Shown here one piece after another: positions 43,536 to 55,500 of a DNA stretch of 64,000 nucleotides. Origin of the DNA: Bolinopsis microptera (taxonomy: Eukaryota; Ctenophora; Tentaculata; Lobata; Bolinopsidae). Where the stretch lies: assembly GCF_026151205.1 (NCBI RefSeq), contig NC_087076.1, forward strand, positions 22,934,828 to 22,998,827, in the 5' to 3' direction. Below the pieces are notes generated by a model that was not told where the DNA came from, did no database searches, and saw nothing but the letters and a program-made list of their open reading frames with translations. How positions within the stretch are numbered: the stretch's first letter is position 1; every line of letters begins with the position of its first letter. The translations under genes and the position numbers were made by a program.

Positions 43536-44456
43536 TCATCTGGTATGTCGTTTTGAGGCAAGATGTGCGAGTGAGGGCCTTGTTGATGTAAGTTTCTGGT
43601 TGCTTGTCTGTGGAGATGGCACTGGTTGGGGCTTCTTCTTGACTGGTTTGTCTCTGGTTTTATCATTTGTAAGTTTGAAAAGTCTGTCAATATCAATCTT
43701 GCCAATGGAGTAATTCTTGTCTGCAACAACAATATCAGCATCGGTGTCCGACAAATGTCTGCTGAGTTGCTCATCATCAATAGCAAGACGGACAGGTGCA
43801 TACAAGTTAAACCACTGCTTCGACATAGGAGAGAGTCCTATGTCAGTGAAAGCATACTGCCACTGTGGTAGTCCGAGATGCATAACCATAAGTCTGAAGT
43901 ATTCCATGAAGGAAGAAGCTAGGAAGTGCCAGCGGACAGCTCTGTCGAGAAACCAAATCTTGGGATCTGAACCTTCTCCAACTTCATAAACCAAACAAAC
44001 CTTCCCATGAGAGCAACAAGCGTCTATTTCAAAAGCTCTTTCTATTTGAGAGAAGCTGGGCCGAGCCTTGCTGTCCTCATCATCTGACCCTGTGTCCTCC
44101 ACTGATACGCTCTGTGTTGCACCGTGTTTATTGCACTGAGGGATTGTTATACGCTTCAAGTTTGCGAGTGGATTCACTTCCATCCTACCTAATGGAGTGA
44201 CAGATCCATTGAACTTAACACTCCAGCACAGCAGGAGACCGTCTGTTGTAATGTAGAAGTTCTTGATGTCTTCAGGGAGGGCACACACATGCTCTTGTTC
44301 CCATTCTTGTATTCGGGCTGGATCAGCCGGCTTACGGTCCAGTAGTTTTACATCTGTTACACCCGTTCTTTTCTCGAGAGACCGAACGATGCCCAGGCTT
44401 ATTCTATCGTACAGTTCACGTGTTCTTGCAGCTTTTTCGTCAGGTAATGAGGCCAT
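43536..44456 (-). CDS. TPGS2: Tubulin polyglutamylase complex subunit 2
   Basis: Intronless frame with the family's blocks in order: LGIVRSLEKRTGVTDVKLLD, then PEDIKNFYITTDGLLLCWSV, PLGRMEVNPLANL, KVCLVYEVG, KIWFLDRAVRWHFLA, LGLPQWQYAFTDIGLSP and KQWFNLYAPV. These match TPGS2 (C18orf10), a non-catalytic subunit of the TTLL1 polyglutamylase complex acting on tubulin in cilia and neurites (family knowledge). I chose ATG 44456 (MASLPDEKAARTREL): the open frame extends to 44501, but a ttattttcag just upstream looks like a 5' UTR acceptor. The C-terminus is Lys/Pro/Ser-rich as in relatives. It lies head-to-tail between the F-box gene and the C2 gene (450 bp to the latter's ATG). Confidence 0.92.
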   Translation of the reverse strand: MASLPDEKAARTRELYDRISLGIVRSLEKRTGVTDVKLLDRKPADPARIQEWEQEHVCALPEDIKNFYITTDGLLLCWSVKFNGSVTPLGRMEVNPLANLKRITIPQCNKHGATQSVSVEDTGSDDEDSKARPSFSQIERAFEIDACCSHGKVCLVYEVGEGSDPKIWFLDRAVRWHFLASSFMEYFRLMVMHLGLPQWQYAFTDIGLSPMSKQWFNLYAPVRLAIDDEQLSRHLSDTDADIVVADKNYSIGKIDIDRLFKLTNDKTRDKPVKKKPQPVPSPQTSNQKLTSTRPSLAHLASKRHTR

Positions 44457-44957
44457 GATAATAGTGTGCCTGAAAATAACTATTAAATCACAATTAATCA
44501 ATACAAACTATAATTGACATTTTAATTTATTATTGGTGTGGGGATGAAGCATATATCGGTTTAGAAGCGGGACAGCCTTTTAGTTGAAAGCTGCTGTGAG
44601 AGAGCATGTTGCTTGATTAATTTAGTTGAAGCATGATACCATCATCTGAGTGAAAGAAATTCAACACAATTCAGCACAATTCAATAAAAGTTCAACAAAT
44701 ATAATATGAAATTTACAAGTTAACAAGTAACAATTATTTACAAATTATTGATTATCAAACAGACTGTACATTTTTAATTTTAATGTACAAAAATATTTAC
44801 AAAACTATGCTGAACTTTAAAATATGAACGCACACAGTATCAAATGAATTTTAATACCTATAAACTTGGGTGGATCACAGGGTCACTGTTGAAAGATTTG
44901 TGCTCCTTTAAAAACTTAACAAACCATATTATAAGATTTTCCAAACAACCCAAAGAT

Positions 44958-46604
44958 TTACAATACCACATGGATTTTCTTTACAAATGCCACATTTCGA
45001 AGTTTGAGCAAAGTTTCTGATAGATCCTCAACAGATTTATTAGTTATCTTGCAGCATTGAGCACACTCTAAGGTATGTAAACGTTTACAAACCTTTAAAG
45101 AATCAATCCCTTTATCAGTAATTCCAATACACCCTGTAATCTTCAATTCTCTCAGTCTGTAAAGTCGATTGGCAAGAATCTTCAATCCAAGGTCTGTTAT
45201 TTTACAGAGATGAGACAAATCCAAATCTTTTATAGTCGGAATTTGGGCGATCTTAAGCAAGCCATTGTCCGATATTTCTTTACACAAACCAACATTAAGT
45301 GTATGCAACGATAAAGGTTTGCAGGATTGAATAATTGATAAACAATTATCATTGATATTCATGTTACATAGAATAAGCTTTTCTACCCGCCAGAATAGTT
45401 TTGATGCCATTGAAGTTTCCTCAAAAAATGAAGGAGTTATTTTCTTCAGCCAAGACAGGTTCACATTAAGAAGACGATCTGATCTGCATAATATTACATT
45501 TCGTAACATCTTATCAGTGACACGGACACAACTGCTGAGGTTTAATGAGCACAAATTTGGAAGCTTCAACCTTCCTAATAAGGCATCTGACACCTGGTAG
45601 CAGCTCTGTATATCTAACTCCTTAAGATTTTGTAGATCAAACACAGACAATATTTCAAGGGAAGCTGGAATTCCTGATAACTTTAAAACTTCAAAATTGT
45701 TAATTATCTCCATTAACCCTGTGATATCGTTCAGCTGTTTGCAATTTGAGACATCCAGACTTCGAAGATGATGCAAACTTGATAGCTGAACCAGACTTTT
45801 TAAATCCCTTAATCCTGCAACACACAAGCTCTTTAGGCTAGACATTCTCCCAATTGCATTCATAATACTACCAGACAAGTTTGAACAATTCTTCAATGAT
45901 AAGGTCACAATATTAGGATAACAGTTGGAAATCATGAATACATTTTGATCTGAAATATTCGTGCCATCCAAATTAAGATATGACAGTGAGAAGATACATT
46001 GATCATGCTGGACACACAACATTGCATTAAGCACATCATCATCAATACGCTTAGTATTTTCAGACACATTGATACAATTGCTAACTTTGAATGATTCCTT
46101 TTTACATAACTTATCTATCTTAATGGACTTCTGATACGTAGATCGGTCTTCTTTAACACAGTAGACAAGTTGAGACTTTTCGAATAATAAGTCATATGGA
46201 CACTTTTGGTAAAGCTGTTCTATGTGGCATAAGCTGTTTTTTATAAGAACTGATCTGATGTTGCACTCAATAATGGCAGGAAATACAGTTACTTCCCAGT
46301 TTTTGGTACCATTCACAATGATGAGCTCCGTACAATGCCTAACAAGTTCAAAAACAGGCCCTTGTTCATAGAATGGAATCCCTTTGCTAAGATTTAATAC
46401 AACTTTGAATTGATGCCATCCAATCCATGTTTCAAAACAAGCATCAACATCACAATTTGGTAACACAAGTGATAAATTTTGATACAAAGGAAAGCATATT
46501 CTTCTAAAACATTTACATGTCGATGAGAAGTAAAGCAAGTCAGAAATGGGAAGAAAATTGGCAACAGCCAATAGAACCTCTTCGGGTAACTGAAGCAAGT
46601 TCAT
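44958..46604 (-). CDS. F-box and leucine-rich repeat protein (FBXL type), 548 aa
   Basis: Residues 1-45 form an F-box (LPEEVLLAVANFLPISDLL, STCKCFRRIC) for Skp1 binding. After a variable linker, residues about 200-540 hold at least ten cysteine-type LRRs, with repeated patterns such as LCSLNLSSCVRVTDKML, LHTLNVGLCKEISDNGLL and LRELKITGCIGITDKGI. This is the layout of SCF ubiquitin-ligase substrate receptors of the FBXL group. The exact orthologue is unclear. A single exon; the stop is 502 bp from the TPGS2 start on the same strand. Confidence 0.88.
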   Translation of the reverse strand: MNLLQLPEEVLLAVANFLPISDLLYFSSTCKCFRRICFPLYQNLSLVLPNCDVDACFETWIGWHQFKVVLNLSKGIPFYEQGPVFELVRHCTELIIVNGTKNWEVTVFPAIIECNIRSVLIKNSLCHIEQLYQKCPYDLLFEKSQLVYCVKEDRSTYQKSIKIDKLCKKESFKVSNCINVSENTKRIDDDVLNAMLCVQHDQCIFSLSYLNLDGTNISDQNVFMISNCYPNIVTLSLKNCSNLSGSIMNAIGRMSSLKSLCVAGLRDLKSLVQLSSLHHLRSLDVSNCKQLNDITGLMEIINNFEVLKLSGIPASLEILSVFDLQNLKELDIQSCYQVSDALLGRLKLPNLCSLNLSSCVRVTDKMLRNVILCRSDRLLNVNLSWLKKITPSFFEETSMASKLFWRVEKLILCNMNINDNCLSIIQSCKPLSLHTLNVGLCKEISDNGLLKIAQIPTIKDLDLSHLCKITDLGLKILANRLYRLRELKITGCIGITDKGIDSLKVCKRLHTLECAQCCKITNKSVEDLSETLLKLRNVAFVKKIHVVL

Positions 46605-46776
46605 CTAAAGACTCCACTTTTCCTTGAAGAAATAGGCATTCACATTTGGAATGCATTTGTTATGACAATCTGAAAGATGTATTACATTGAATTCATAAAA
46701 TTTATTTTTATCATAAGCTAAATTTCTCTAAATTTACCGGCATACTACATGTTGCAATAAGGTCAGAATATGGACA

Positions 46777-47225
46777 AAACTTTTTTTTTTTTTTTTTTTT
46801 TTGAAACAAATTTAAAATTTTATCCTTTATTTTACAATCATAATATAATAATATTTATAAGCCTCCGTTTTGAAAGTTTTAAATTTTAATATATTCACAT
46901 TTCTATTTAAAATTCAATTTAATGTATAAGTCAATAACTGGCCGCCAAAGCCGCGCATTCTTAAAAACATGATTAAATTGTTTATGATTATACGACAAAT
47001 AGAAATAAATTTAAAATTATCCGTGGTTTTTTTTTTAAATAAATTATAATCTTACCTAAATCCAAAGCCAGCTTTGTAAAATTTACTTTTAGATCAAAAT
47101 ATATCGTCAATTCTAAATATTTACAATGCAACATTTCATTAATTTACATACAAGCGTACTCCCAACTCCAGCCCCTGCACGCATCCGTTCTTATGCGGCG
47201 CGGCTCAGGCCGCGCACGCACGTAT
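46777..47225 (-). mobile_element. Polyadenylated retro-insertion (poly-A tail on minus strand)
   Basis: On the minus strand an aataaa about 25 nt upstream leads to a 26-nt A run (T run 46777-46802). That is the mark of an integrated poly(A) RNA copy. The body has no ORF; its far end may reach the GC-rich hairpin gcgcggc-tcag-gccgcgc at 47198-47215. Source transcript unknown, extent uncertain. Confidence 0.5.
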
Positions 47226-47880
47226 TATTTTATACTTTTTGCTTTCTAATAAATATCGTGTCAATGTGTACGTCTAAATGTTCATGCTTTGTGTAAACCG
47301 AATCCAATTGAGATTAGTGACAAGGATAAGGACCCAAGTGCCTGTACGGCTTTTTCGGACCCCTGTGGACCACTACTCTTGAAGTCGCTCTACAACTATT
47401 GAACATTTATAACTGTTATATAATATATAACGACATTTGACAATTATTATCATTAATCTATAATCTAGCTGTCTTGCTGTTGTATATGTTCCATATATTA
47501 TGTTTTGTATTACGTATCCAGCATCCTTACATCAATATAGTGGTTATTGCCAAATCTGTCACATTTAAGTCAGACATCCATTAATAGATTTAACAAGTAA
47601 TACAGTGTAATTTTAAGCATTTCGACCGTAATTTATATCGAAAAGGTTTGACATCACTTTGTAGAAACAAGAAAGGACTGAAAGGACTAAAAGAAAGAGA
47701 GGCAAGACAAATCCAGAACACAAAAAGATTCAAGATCAAGACTTTCTGTTAGAATCTTAATTCTATTTGTAGCTTGTTTTTGTACTTCATATTACTAACC
47801 CTGTATCTCACTTTAGCAAAGGTTTAGTTCCAGTGATTGTATATACAGTGTTGGGGTAAAGGGACTCCAGAAGGCAGACA
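47226..47880. other. Probable upstream/5' region of the small membrane-protein gene
   Basis: No coding exon seen. AT-rich. Confidence 0.3.
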
Positions 47881-47887
47881 AGGCTCG

Positions 47888-48031
47888 ACTCCAGACTCTA
47901 GTTGAAGTAACAGAAGAGAGAGGAGTGTCCAGTGTTTAGTTGACTCCAGACTCTAGCGTAGCAGAAGGGAGAGGAGTGACGTTGTCGACTCCAGACTCTA
48001 GCGTAGCAGAAGGGAGAGGAGTGACGTTGTT
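47888..48031. repeat. 45-bp direct repeats, three units
   Basis: Units start gactccagactctag at about 47890, 47942 and 47987. The last two are nearly identical (period 45, with gtagcagaagggagaggag); the first is diverged. Confidence 0.8.
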
Positions 48032-48594
48032 TTAGTGATCCCACAGATTCCAGTCGACAGATACTATCTGTGTTCTGTGACGTGGAAAGAGTGGTAAGTA
48101 GTTTATAGTTATAGTTTAGTAGTTTAGTCTAGGAGTTCCCGCTTCCTCTTTCACTTTCATTTATAGTTTCACGTGGATTACCTTTCACTTTACTCACGGT
48201 AGTTTTCCCCCAGGGTTTTTATTATAGTTATCAGTTCCAGTTTAGTTGAAGTCCTCATCATTCAGAAGTACCTCATATAGTAAGAAGAACATCATCATCA
48301 GGAGTAGTAGTTTTAATTTAATAGTAGTTTAATCTAATAGTAAAAAAGACATTGTTTAGTTTAGTATTGAAATGTGTTTTAACTATTAGTCAGAGCAGAG
48401 TAGTGTGAGTTACTGAGTCACACCATATCAATCATTCACTATTTAAGAGAGTACATTGTAGAGTAACAAGGTTACTTTTGACACAAGATTTGTATAACCT
48501 CTTTATTCATCTAATTTGTATTTATAATAATTGAGTATTATTTGTTATTTAATTAACCCAAGAACAGGGTTTCAACACTTTCAACAGCTGGAAC

Positions 48595-49946
48595 ATGGAA
48601 ATGACTTTATTATTCATTACATTGTTTTACATCGTTCATTGTATTGTGTTCTTGGCTTTCTGGATTGGATTTGTTTCTATTTCTTTCCACCGCATATCGG
48701 CGATGGTCAGTCCTTTTGGATACAAAGTGAGTAACAATAACACTGTCTAGTAACCTACTCCCACATCGCACATGTGGCTTATATTAAGTTGGCTGATGTC
48801 ATGTTTCAACAGTTTGTTTTTAACATTATGACAACTATTATTGTCATTATGATTATAGCTTATATCATTTGAATTACAATAATTTTAAAAATCCTTGACA
48901 AAGAATATTGTACATAATGAGTGTGATAAAAAATTCCTTGACAGAAAATATTGTACATAATGAGTGTGATAAAATCCTGGTGTCCCCAGATAAGGCCGCG
49001 CCGCGCATCCAATAATGCTTTTCGCAACCTTCGTTAGATTGGTGAGATGCACCTCGGTGGCGATTAAATTTGGACCGTTCTGTGTATATTTGTAAATGCT
49101 AATTTTGATTTTTATGCGGTAAGTATATTTAAAATTAAAGTGCACAAATCTGTTTGGAGGACTTCGCCGCTTCGACGCGCCGCGCAAACAAGCATTCATG
49201 CTTCGCATAGACATGACAAGATCGTTGCTTTGCCTTGCAGAGCAACGATCTGGAAGGGTTGACATCGTCAATCAAACAAATCTGTACTTCAAATTTTTAT
49301 ATTAACATCAAAATTACTTTGAAACCATAACTGAGTCGAATCCTAAAGCATAAACAGCTAAAATATCGTTTTACAAGCTTGTCACGTGCGCGCGTTTGAC
49401 AAAAATGGTTATTTTCTCATAACTCTTCAAAAAATGATTTTTATACTCAATACTAAGTAATAAATTTTACTTAAAATCAGCATAAAAAGTACATTGGTAT
49501 ACCTTTGATACATGTTACGTATCCCAATACGCGCGAAAAGTGGCATGTAACGTATGTCAAGTATAGATTATAAGTAAAATACAATTGTTGTTTCACAAGT
49601 AATATAAACTCGCAGTCGCGCGCTATTGCTATTAGCTGTCACGTAATTTTTTCAATTTGTTCTCTAGCTGGCCGTCAACAATTTATCAAAACCGTAATCC
49701 TCTTATATAATTTCAACCCTAACTCTAACCCAATCATTAACAAAAGCATATATTAAAACTAACAAGATAATAAATTTACATTAACTTCCTTATACTATGT
49801 ATTTGTAGGTTTACAACCTACCAGGACACACCCCAAATTGGAACAAACATTTTAGGAGTATCACCCGATCAACACTCTTAAACCCTAAAAGGTCATGGAG
49901 TGCTCTAGTTGGATGGGGGTCTAAACTGCTTTTTGTTGTGATGTGA
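48595..49946 (+). CDS. Two-exon gene for a small single-pass membrane protein (89 aa), unrecognised
   Basis: Exon 1 48595-48726 (ATG in ggaacatgg; donor gtgagt) joins in phase 0 to exon 2 49809-49946 (acceptor atttgtag; TGA 49944-49946). Exon 1 gives 44 aa with a long hydrophobic helix (residues about 4-30, MTLLFITLFYIVHC..., WIGFV). Exon 2 gives 45 aa of a basic, aromatic tail (VYNLPGHTPNWNKHF, LLNPKRSWSALVGW). Consensus splice sites and phase agreement support it. The topology suggests a signal-anchor micro-membrane protein of ER, mitochondria or cell surface. No family recognised; a longer protein with further 5' exons is possible. Confidence 0.5.
48890..48975. repeat. 43-bp direct duplication
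   Basis: ccttgacaaagaatattg... at 48893 is repeated as ccttgacagaaaatattg... at 48936, within the intron of the small membrane-protein gene. Confidence 0.8.
49219..49251. other. Perfect 11-bp stem-loop
   Basis: agatcgttgct and agcaacgatct enclose ttgccttgcag, next to GC-rich cgccgcgcaa words. Could be part of a short interspersed repeat. Confidence 0.55.
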
Positions 49947-52561
49947 TTTAGTGGATTTTATATATATTATTACAAAGGGTTTTATTTTTATTTTTACCTC
50001 AGTTTTTAAATTTGTACCATTTTTACAGAATTTTATATAGGGTCATTGCTATATTATGTGTATATTGTTTGAATATTTTTTTTTATCACCCGTTAAACTA
50101 TGTATATATAAAAATATTTGTTCCAAGTATAAAGCTTATTGGTTTCACGTGACAATCCAGCCAATCAGAGCACAGGAATATGCAAAGTTAAAGCTGCGAA
50201 CTTTTACTTGGCCCAAAATAATAAATTATCGATTGCCAAGGTTTGATGCCTAAGCTAGGCAGTTGAGACCTCTTATTGAGACCTGATATAATCATTGTAA
50301 ACAGTTACACAATTAAACCAATTATGGCCCCTTATTGTGGGCAGAGTATGTGTCTTAATTGGAGTGTCCTGTTATAAAACTTATCTGAGAGACTGTCTTT
50401 ATTGAAGTGTTCTGTTATAAAACTTATCTGCAATCTGGGTGACTGCATTAAAATATTTTAAGGAGAATACTCTTAAAACTTTAATGCAACAGGGATAAAA
50501 TCTAGGACCTACTAATATAAAATCAAAACTAAATGTAGCCACCTAATTTTTTGTTTAGCTTTCTCCTCTCCTACGATTGACTGGAGAGGAACCATCTTTG
50601 GCGAGTATTAGGAACTTCGACCATTACAAATACCGTGCTGTAATTATTATTATTATTAAATCTAAAATAGCTAATAATTTAATAAATTATTAACAGGCCC
50701 CTTAACGTGGGCAATAATATACGCTTTATAAATTATATAAACAAATTGAAGTCTATTTTCCAATGTTGTTAAGTGTCTCTTTAGATCTGTTTTGGTCTTT
50801 CGTGGGAGTTCCCACATTTGTTGGTTGAGAATGCTCAACATAACATACATGATGCTTAACTGCTTTATTGACCCGGACAGGCACCGGGGGCAGACATCCC
50901 AACACCAGTGCGTTGGGACATAGTGTTGGTCTGCTTCAGGACGTGTTAGATCCTAGAGAAGCCGCCATCCCCTCTACTGCTTTAGCTCAGCGGCAGCATG
51001 AGCCCTGGTTTCCTGCCACATTGGTACCTCTGAAAGTACCATCTACCTCATAAGAAACTCATGGGAGTCCCGCAAGGCTGTATACATCTAACTTTCACAG
51101 GGCCACATATTTGGAAACTCATGGGAATCCTGCAAGACTTTATGTACTCAACTTCTACAAGGCCACTTATACAGGGACCTCTCAGAGATAACTGTGCGTT
51201 ATGAGCAAACACTTGCTGCTAAGTCACGTTTCTGCTAAAACCTGTTGCTCTCACAACTGCTGAAAAACCAAAATCAAACAGTTCTGGTATAACACAACAG
51301 TGGGGAGAAACTATCCATGTTGGTTACTTTATTCTCTTCTAATCTATTTCATTCTATTTTCTCTCAAAACATGGCAATTGCACAAATTTTGCTGCAGCAG
51401 GGTGTTTCCATAGCAAACAGAATAACATATACATGTATGTATGACTCAGCTTTCTTAATCTTGCCCCTTACATCTGAGGTAGGAAAACACTCCTTTATGG
51501 GCCAATAAATAGATTTAGGTTCTTTTTTACCTCTTTGTGTAGATATTAATGTTGCATGCTCAATATTGCTTTTCAGTCAGAAAGTTTTATGCCATACCAA
51601 TTGCTCTCACTATAATGAATGGTTGGTTAATTATTTAGAATGAATCAATACCAATGTGGCCTTTTAAGCTTATGTCAGCAAAGATGATTGATGGGTGTTA
51701 CTTTTGATTATTTCTGTTGTAAAGACAGTGCAGCTTACAAAAACAATTCAAAAAACGCTTTCAAACAGGATATATGGCACCACAAGAGCTTCCTACAGTT
51801 TGACCAGCAGTAGTAGGCAAATTGATATGTCTGGGCAGGAAGTAAAGATGGCAGAAGAACAAGTTAGTCAATGAGAATGAAATTTAAAATACAGATCTTT
51901 ATAGCATGGCCGGAATTTCTGAGGTGTTGATACCTCAGAATGACTTGCACAGAGTTTGATTTTCTTTGGATGATTCCACAATGCACATCTTGTTTGTTTA
52001 GTTTTGCATCTGGTTTCTTGCTGTATAAGAAGTTGTACAGTAAAATGAAAATATTTACTGAGAATATTTAATTATTTAAAATAAATTATGAAGACACGAG
52101 ATAAGATTTTAATTGATTGACTTAATCAATTAAAATCAATTAAAATCAATTAAAATCAATTAGAATCAATCGATGCTCAAAATTTAATCAAATTCTTGTA
52201 AATTAGAATTTGTTATAATCATGCCTTATGATAAAGCTCCAAAAGTATCAACCTGCAAAGTTTCATCCTTACAATTACTATATTATGATTGATCTACAAA
52301 TTCCTGCTCATGCTTACTTTATATTATATAATCTGATTAATGATCATCGATCAAGTCTTTATGACTCTCAATTTAACAGTCACATCCATACTATATTTTT
52401 TACATCCTCAAACACAAGACAGTTATCACTCTAAAGTTTCAATCACATCCTCTGCTCTCTCAATTTTATAAAAAAATTTCTCACTCAAGTTAATATTTTA
52501 TAACAAATTTTATGACAAATTTTCTCCCTCTAGTTAATAACATCTGTTCTCATTCTAGTTA
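49947..52561. other. No recognisable gene, 49.9-52.6 kb
   Basis: Holds a 62-bp imperfect duplication at about 51054-51178 (ggaaactcatggga words) and an 11-bp aatcaattaaa repeat at about 52124-52170. The 50868-51053 frame (Thr/Gly/Pro-rich) is unassigned. Confidence 0.4.
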
Positions 52562-55500
52562 ATGACTAGCGCTCCGAACAAGTCTTACAGTCTAGATTCA
52601 CTGAGGAGGTCTTGGAATAACTCCTTCAAGGGCTCCTCCAAGACCAAAGGGGTAAGTCAGCTGATTTACACAAGTATTTTCAAAGCTCCTGCTTAATAAA
52701 CATTTCCCTCTCCAGGGTAAGTGTACACTGTGTCTAGTGTCTGGTATTGAATAGTGTTGATTGTTAACTTCCGGTTCAATATGATTGTACTTATCGTAAT
52801 GATTTATTGTATGTCCGTTTCCACATTATCAGTTTTGGAGTGAAGTTGAAACGTCGTTAGATTTACCGTTATGATGAAGGCACAGACCGTTTGAGGCCAT
52901 GCATTACGTATTGTGGTGTGTATACGTTTCATGGTACTGAATTGTGTTATGTCAGAGAATTCCGTGTACAATTGGAGATATAATACAGAAATAACCGTTG
53001 AAAATTGGCCAAAATTAGGCCACCTGATTGTAATTTCAGGAGACGTTACCATGGTTACCAATAACAATGGTTATATTGACAGTGCATTCGTTTTAATTGT
53101 AAATCGTTGGTTACATCTGTTTATTGTTCAAGCTGTAGTTCATTCGTTCATAATATCGTTCCTACTAATTTAACCCCTCATTTCAAATGAATTTGTGCAA
53201 CATTGCGGGTCGTGGTGGGGGGGGGGGGGGGGCCGGGGGCGGTAGAGATCTATTCTAATTCTGTAGAGGAGCCGCTAGTCAGCTAGATGAATTAATCATT
53301 TAGATGGAATGTTTAATAATACCTGGTATTATGATATTTTGATGTTTTGAGAAAGAGGATAATTTGTGTAAGGTTATATTTCCTTGACTGAATTTGGACA
53401 TTTTTGTTGTCGTCGAGCTTCTACAGCCATATCTGTGTAAGAACAGTTGCGAATAAGAAAATTAGAGCCGTCAAAAGAGGTTGCAATGGCTTTTGTAACT
53501 AAAGTCACGTGATGTGCGCATTATGGACCATCACGTGACTATGATCACGTGACTTTATTGACCCTAATTGTGTGCTGGTTGACAGTCTTACTGGATAAAT
53601 GTTTAGGCTGTCTTCAGTTAATAACCCCAATACATCTGGATTCCTACTTCGAACCCCAATAAATCTACTTCGATCCAGTTTGCTAGTTGTAAAAGTTGAT
53701 GCAGCCGTCACATTGTTGAAGGAAATCAATCATCTTGTACACAGTGCCGATAAAATATGAAGGATCAATTATTCTAAATTCCAGGGTGGCTCCATTATAG
53801 CGCGGAGACGTTTTTAATTCAATTATGGGATAATGATTAAATGAATAATGTAAACTTGTGATATTACTCTGACCCCCCCCCCCTCTACAACTATCTTTTA
53901 GGGTTCTTCCTCAATTAGCAGCTCTATAACTGCAATATTTCACCAATTTAATAGTATATCTGCTCTTTAAGTTGTTGACATGCTGGAAACGGTGAACTAA
54001 AATCTCTTACCTAACCTCGGGTAATGTGGTTTACTGTTTACCATAGTAGGGGCCTGGGCGTGATAGTCAAGTGTGACCCATAACTTAGCACCTTGCCTGG
54101 AAGTGTGACCCATAACTTAGCACCTTGCCTGGAAGTGTGACCCATAACCTAGCTCCTTGCCTGGAAGTGTGACCCATAACCTAGCTCCTTGCCTGGAAGT
54201 GTGACCCATAACCTAGCACCTTGCCTGGAAGTGTGACCCATAACCTAGCACCTTGCCTGGAAGTGTGACCCATAACCTAGCACCTTGCCTGGAAGTGTGA
54301 CCCATAACTTAGCACCTTGCCTGGAAGTGTGACCCATAACCTAGCTCCTTGCCTGGAAGTGTGACCCATAACCTAGTTCCTTGCCTGGAAGTGTGACCCA
54401 TAACCTAGCACCTTGCCTGGAAGTGTGACCCATAACCTAGCACCTTGCCTGGAAGTGTGACCCATAACCTAGCACCTTGCCTGGAAGTGTGACCCATAAC
54501 CTAGCACCTTGCCTGGAAGTGTGACCCATAACCTAGCACCTTGCCTGGAAGTGTGACCCATAACCTAACACCTTGCCTGGAAGTGTGACCCATAACCTAG
54601 CACCTTGTCTGGAAGTATGACCCAAAACCTAGCACCTTACCTGGAAGTGTGACCCATAACCTAGCACCTTGCCTGGAAGTGTGACCCATAACCTAGCACC
54701 TTGCCTGGAAGTGTGACCCATAACCTAGCACCTTGCCTGGAAGTGTGACCCATAACCTAGCACCTTGCCTGAAGTGTGACCCATAACCTAACACCTTGCC
54801 TGGAAGTGTGACCCATAACCTAGCACCTTGTCTGGAAGTATGACCCAAAACCTAGCACCTTGCCTGGAAGTGTGACCCATAACCTAGCACCTTGCCTGGA
54901 AGTGTGACCCATAACCTAGCACCTTGCCTGGAAGTGTGACCCATAACCTAGCACCTTGCCTGGAAGTGTGACCCATAACCTAGCACCTTGCCTGGAAGTG
55001 TGACCAATAACCTAGCACCTTGCCTGGAAGTGTGACCCATAACCTAGCACCTTGCCTGGAAGTGTGACCCATAACCTAGCACCTTGCCTGGAAGTGTGAC
55101 CCATAACCTAGCACCTTGCCTGGAACTTGGAAGTGTGACCCAAAACCTAGCACCTTGCCTGGAAAGCTGGAAGTGTGACCCATAACCTAGCACCTTGCCT
55201 GGAAGTGTGACCCATAACCTAGCACCTTGCCTGGAACTTGGAAGTGTGACCCAAAACCTAGCACCTTGCCTGGAAGTGTGACCCAAAACCTAGCACCTTG
55301 CCTGGAAGTGTGACCCATAACCTAGCACCTTGCCTGGAAGTGTGACCCATAACCTAGCACCTTGCCTGGAAGTGTGACCAATAACCTAGCACCTTGCCTG
55401 GAACTTGGAAGTGTGACCCAAAACCTAGCACCTTGCCTGAAAGTGTGACCCATAACCTAGCACCTTGTCTGGAAGTATGACCCAAAACCTAGCACCTTGC

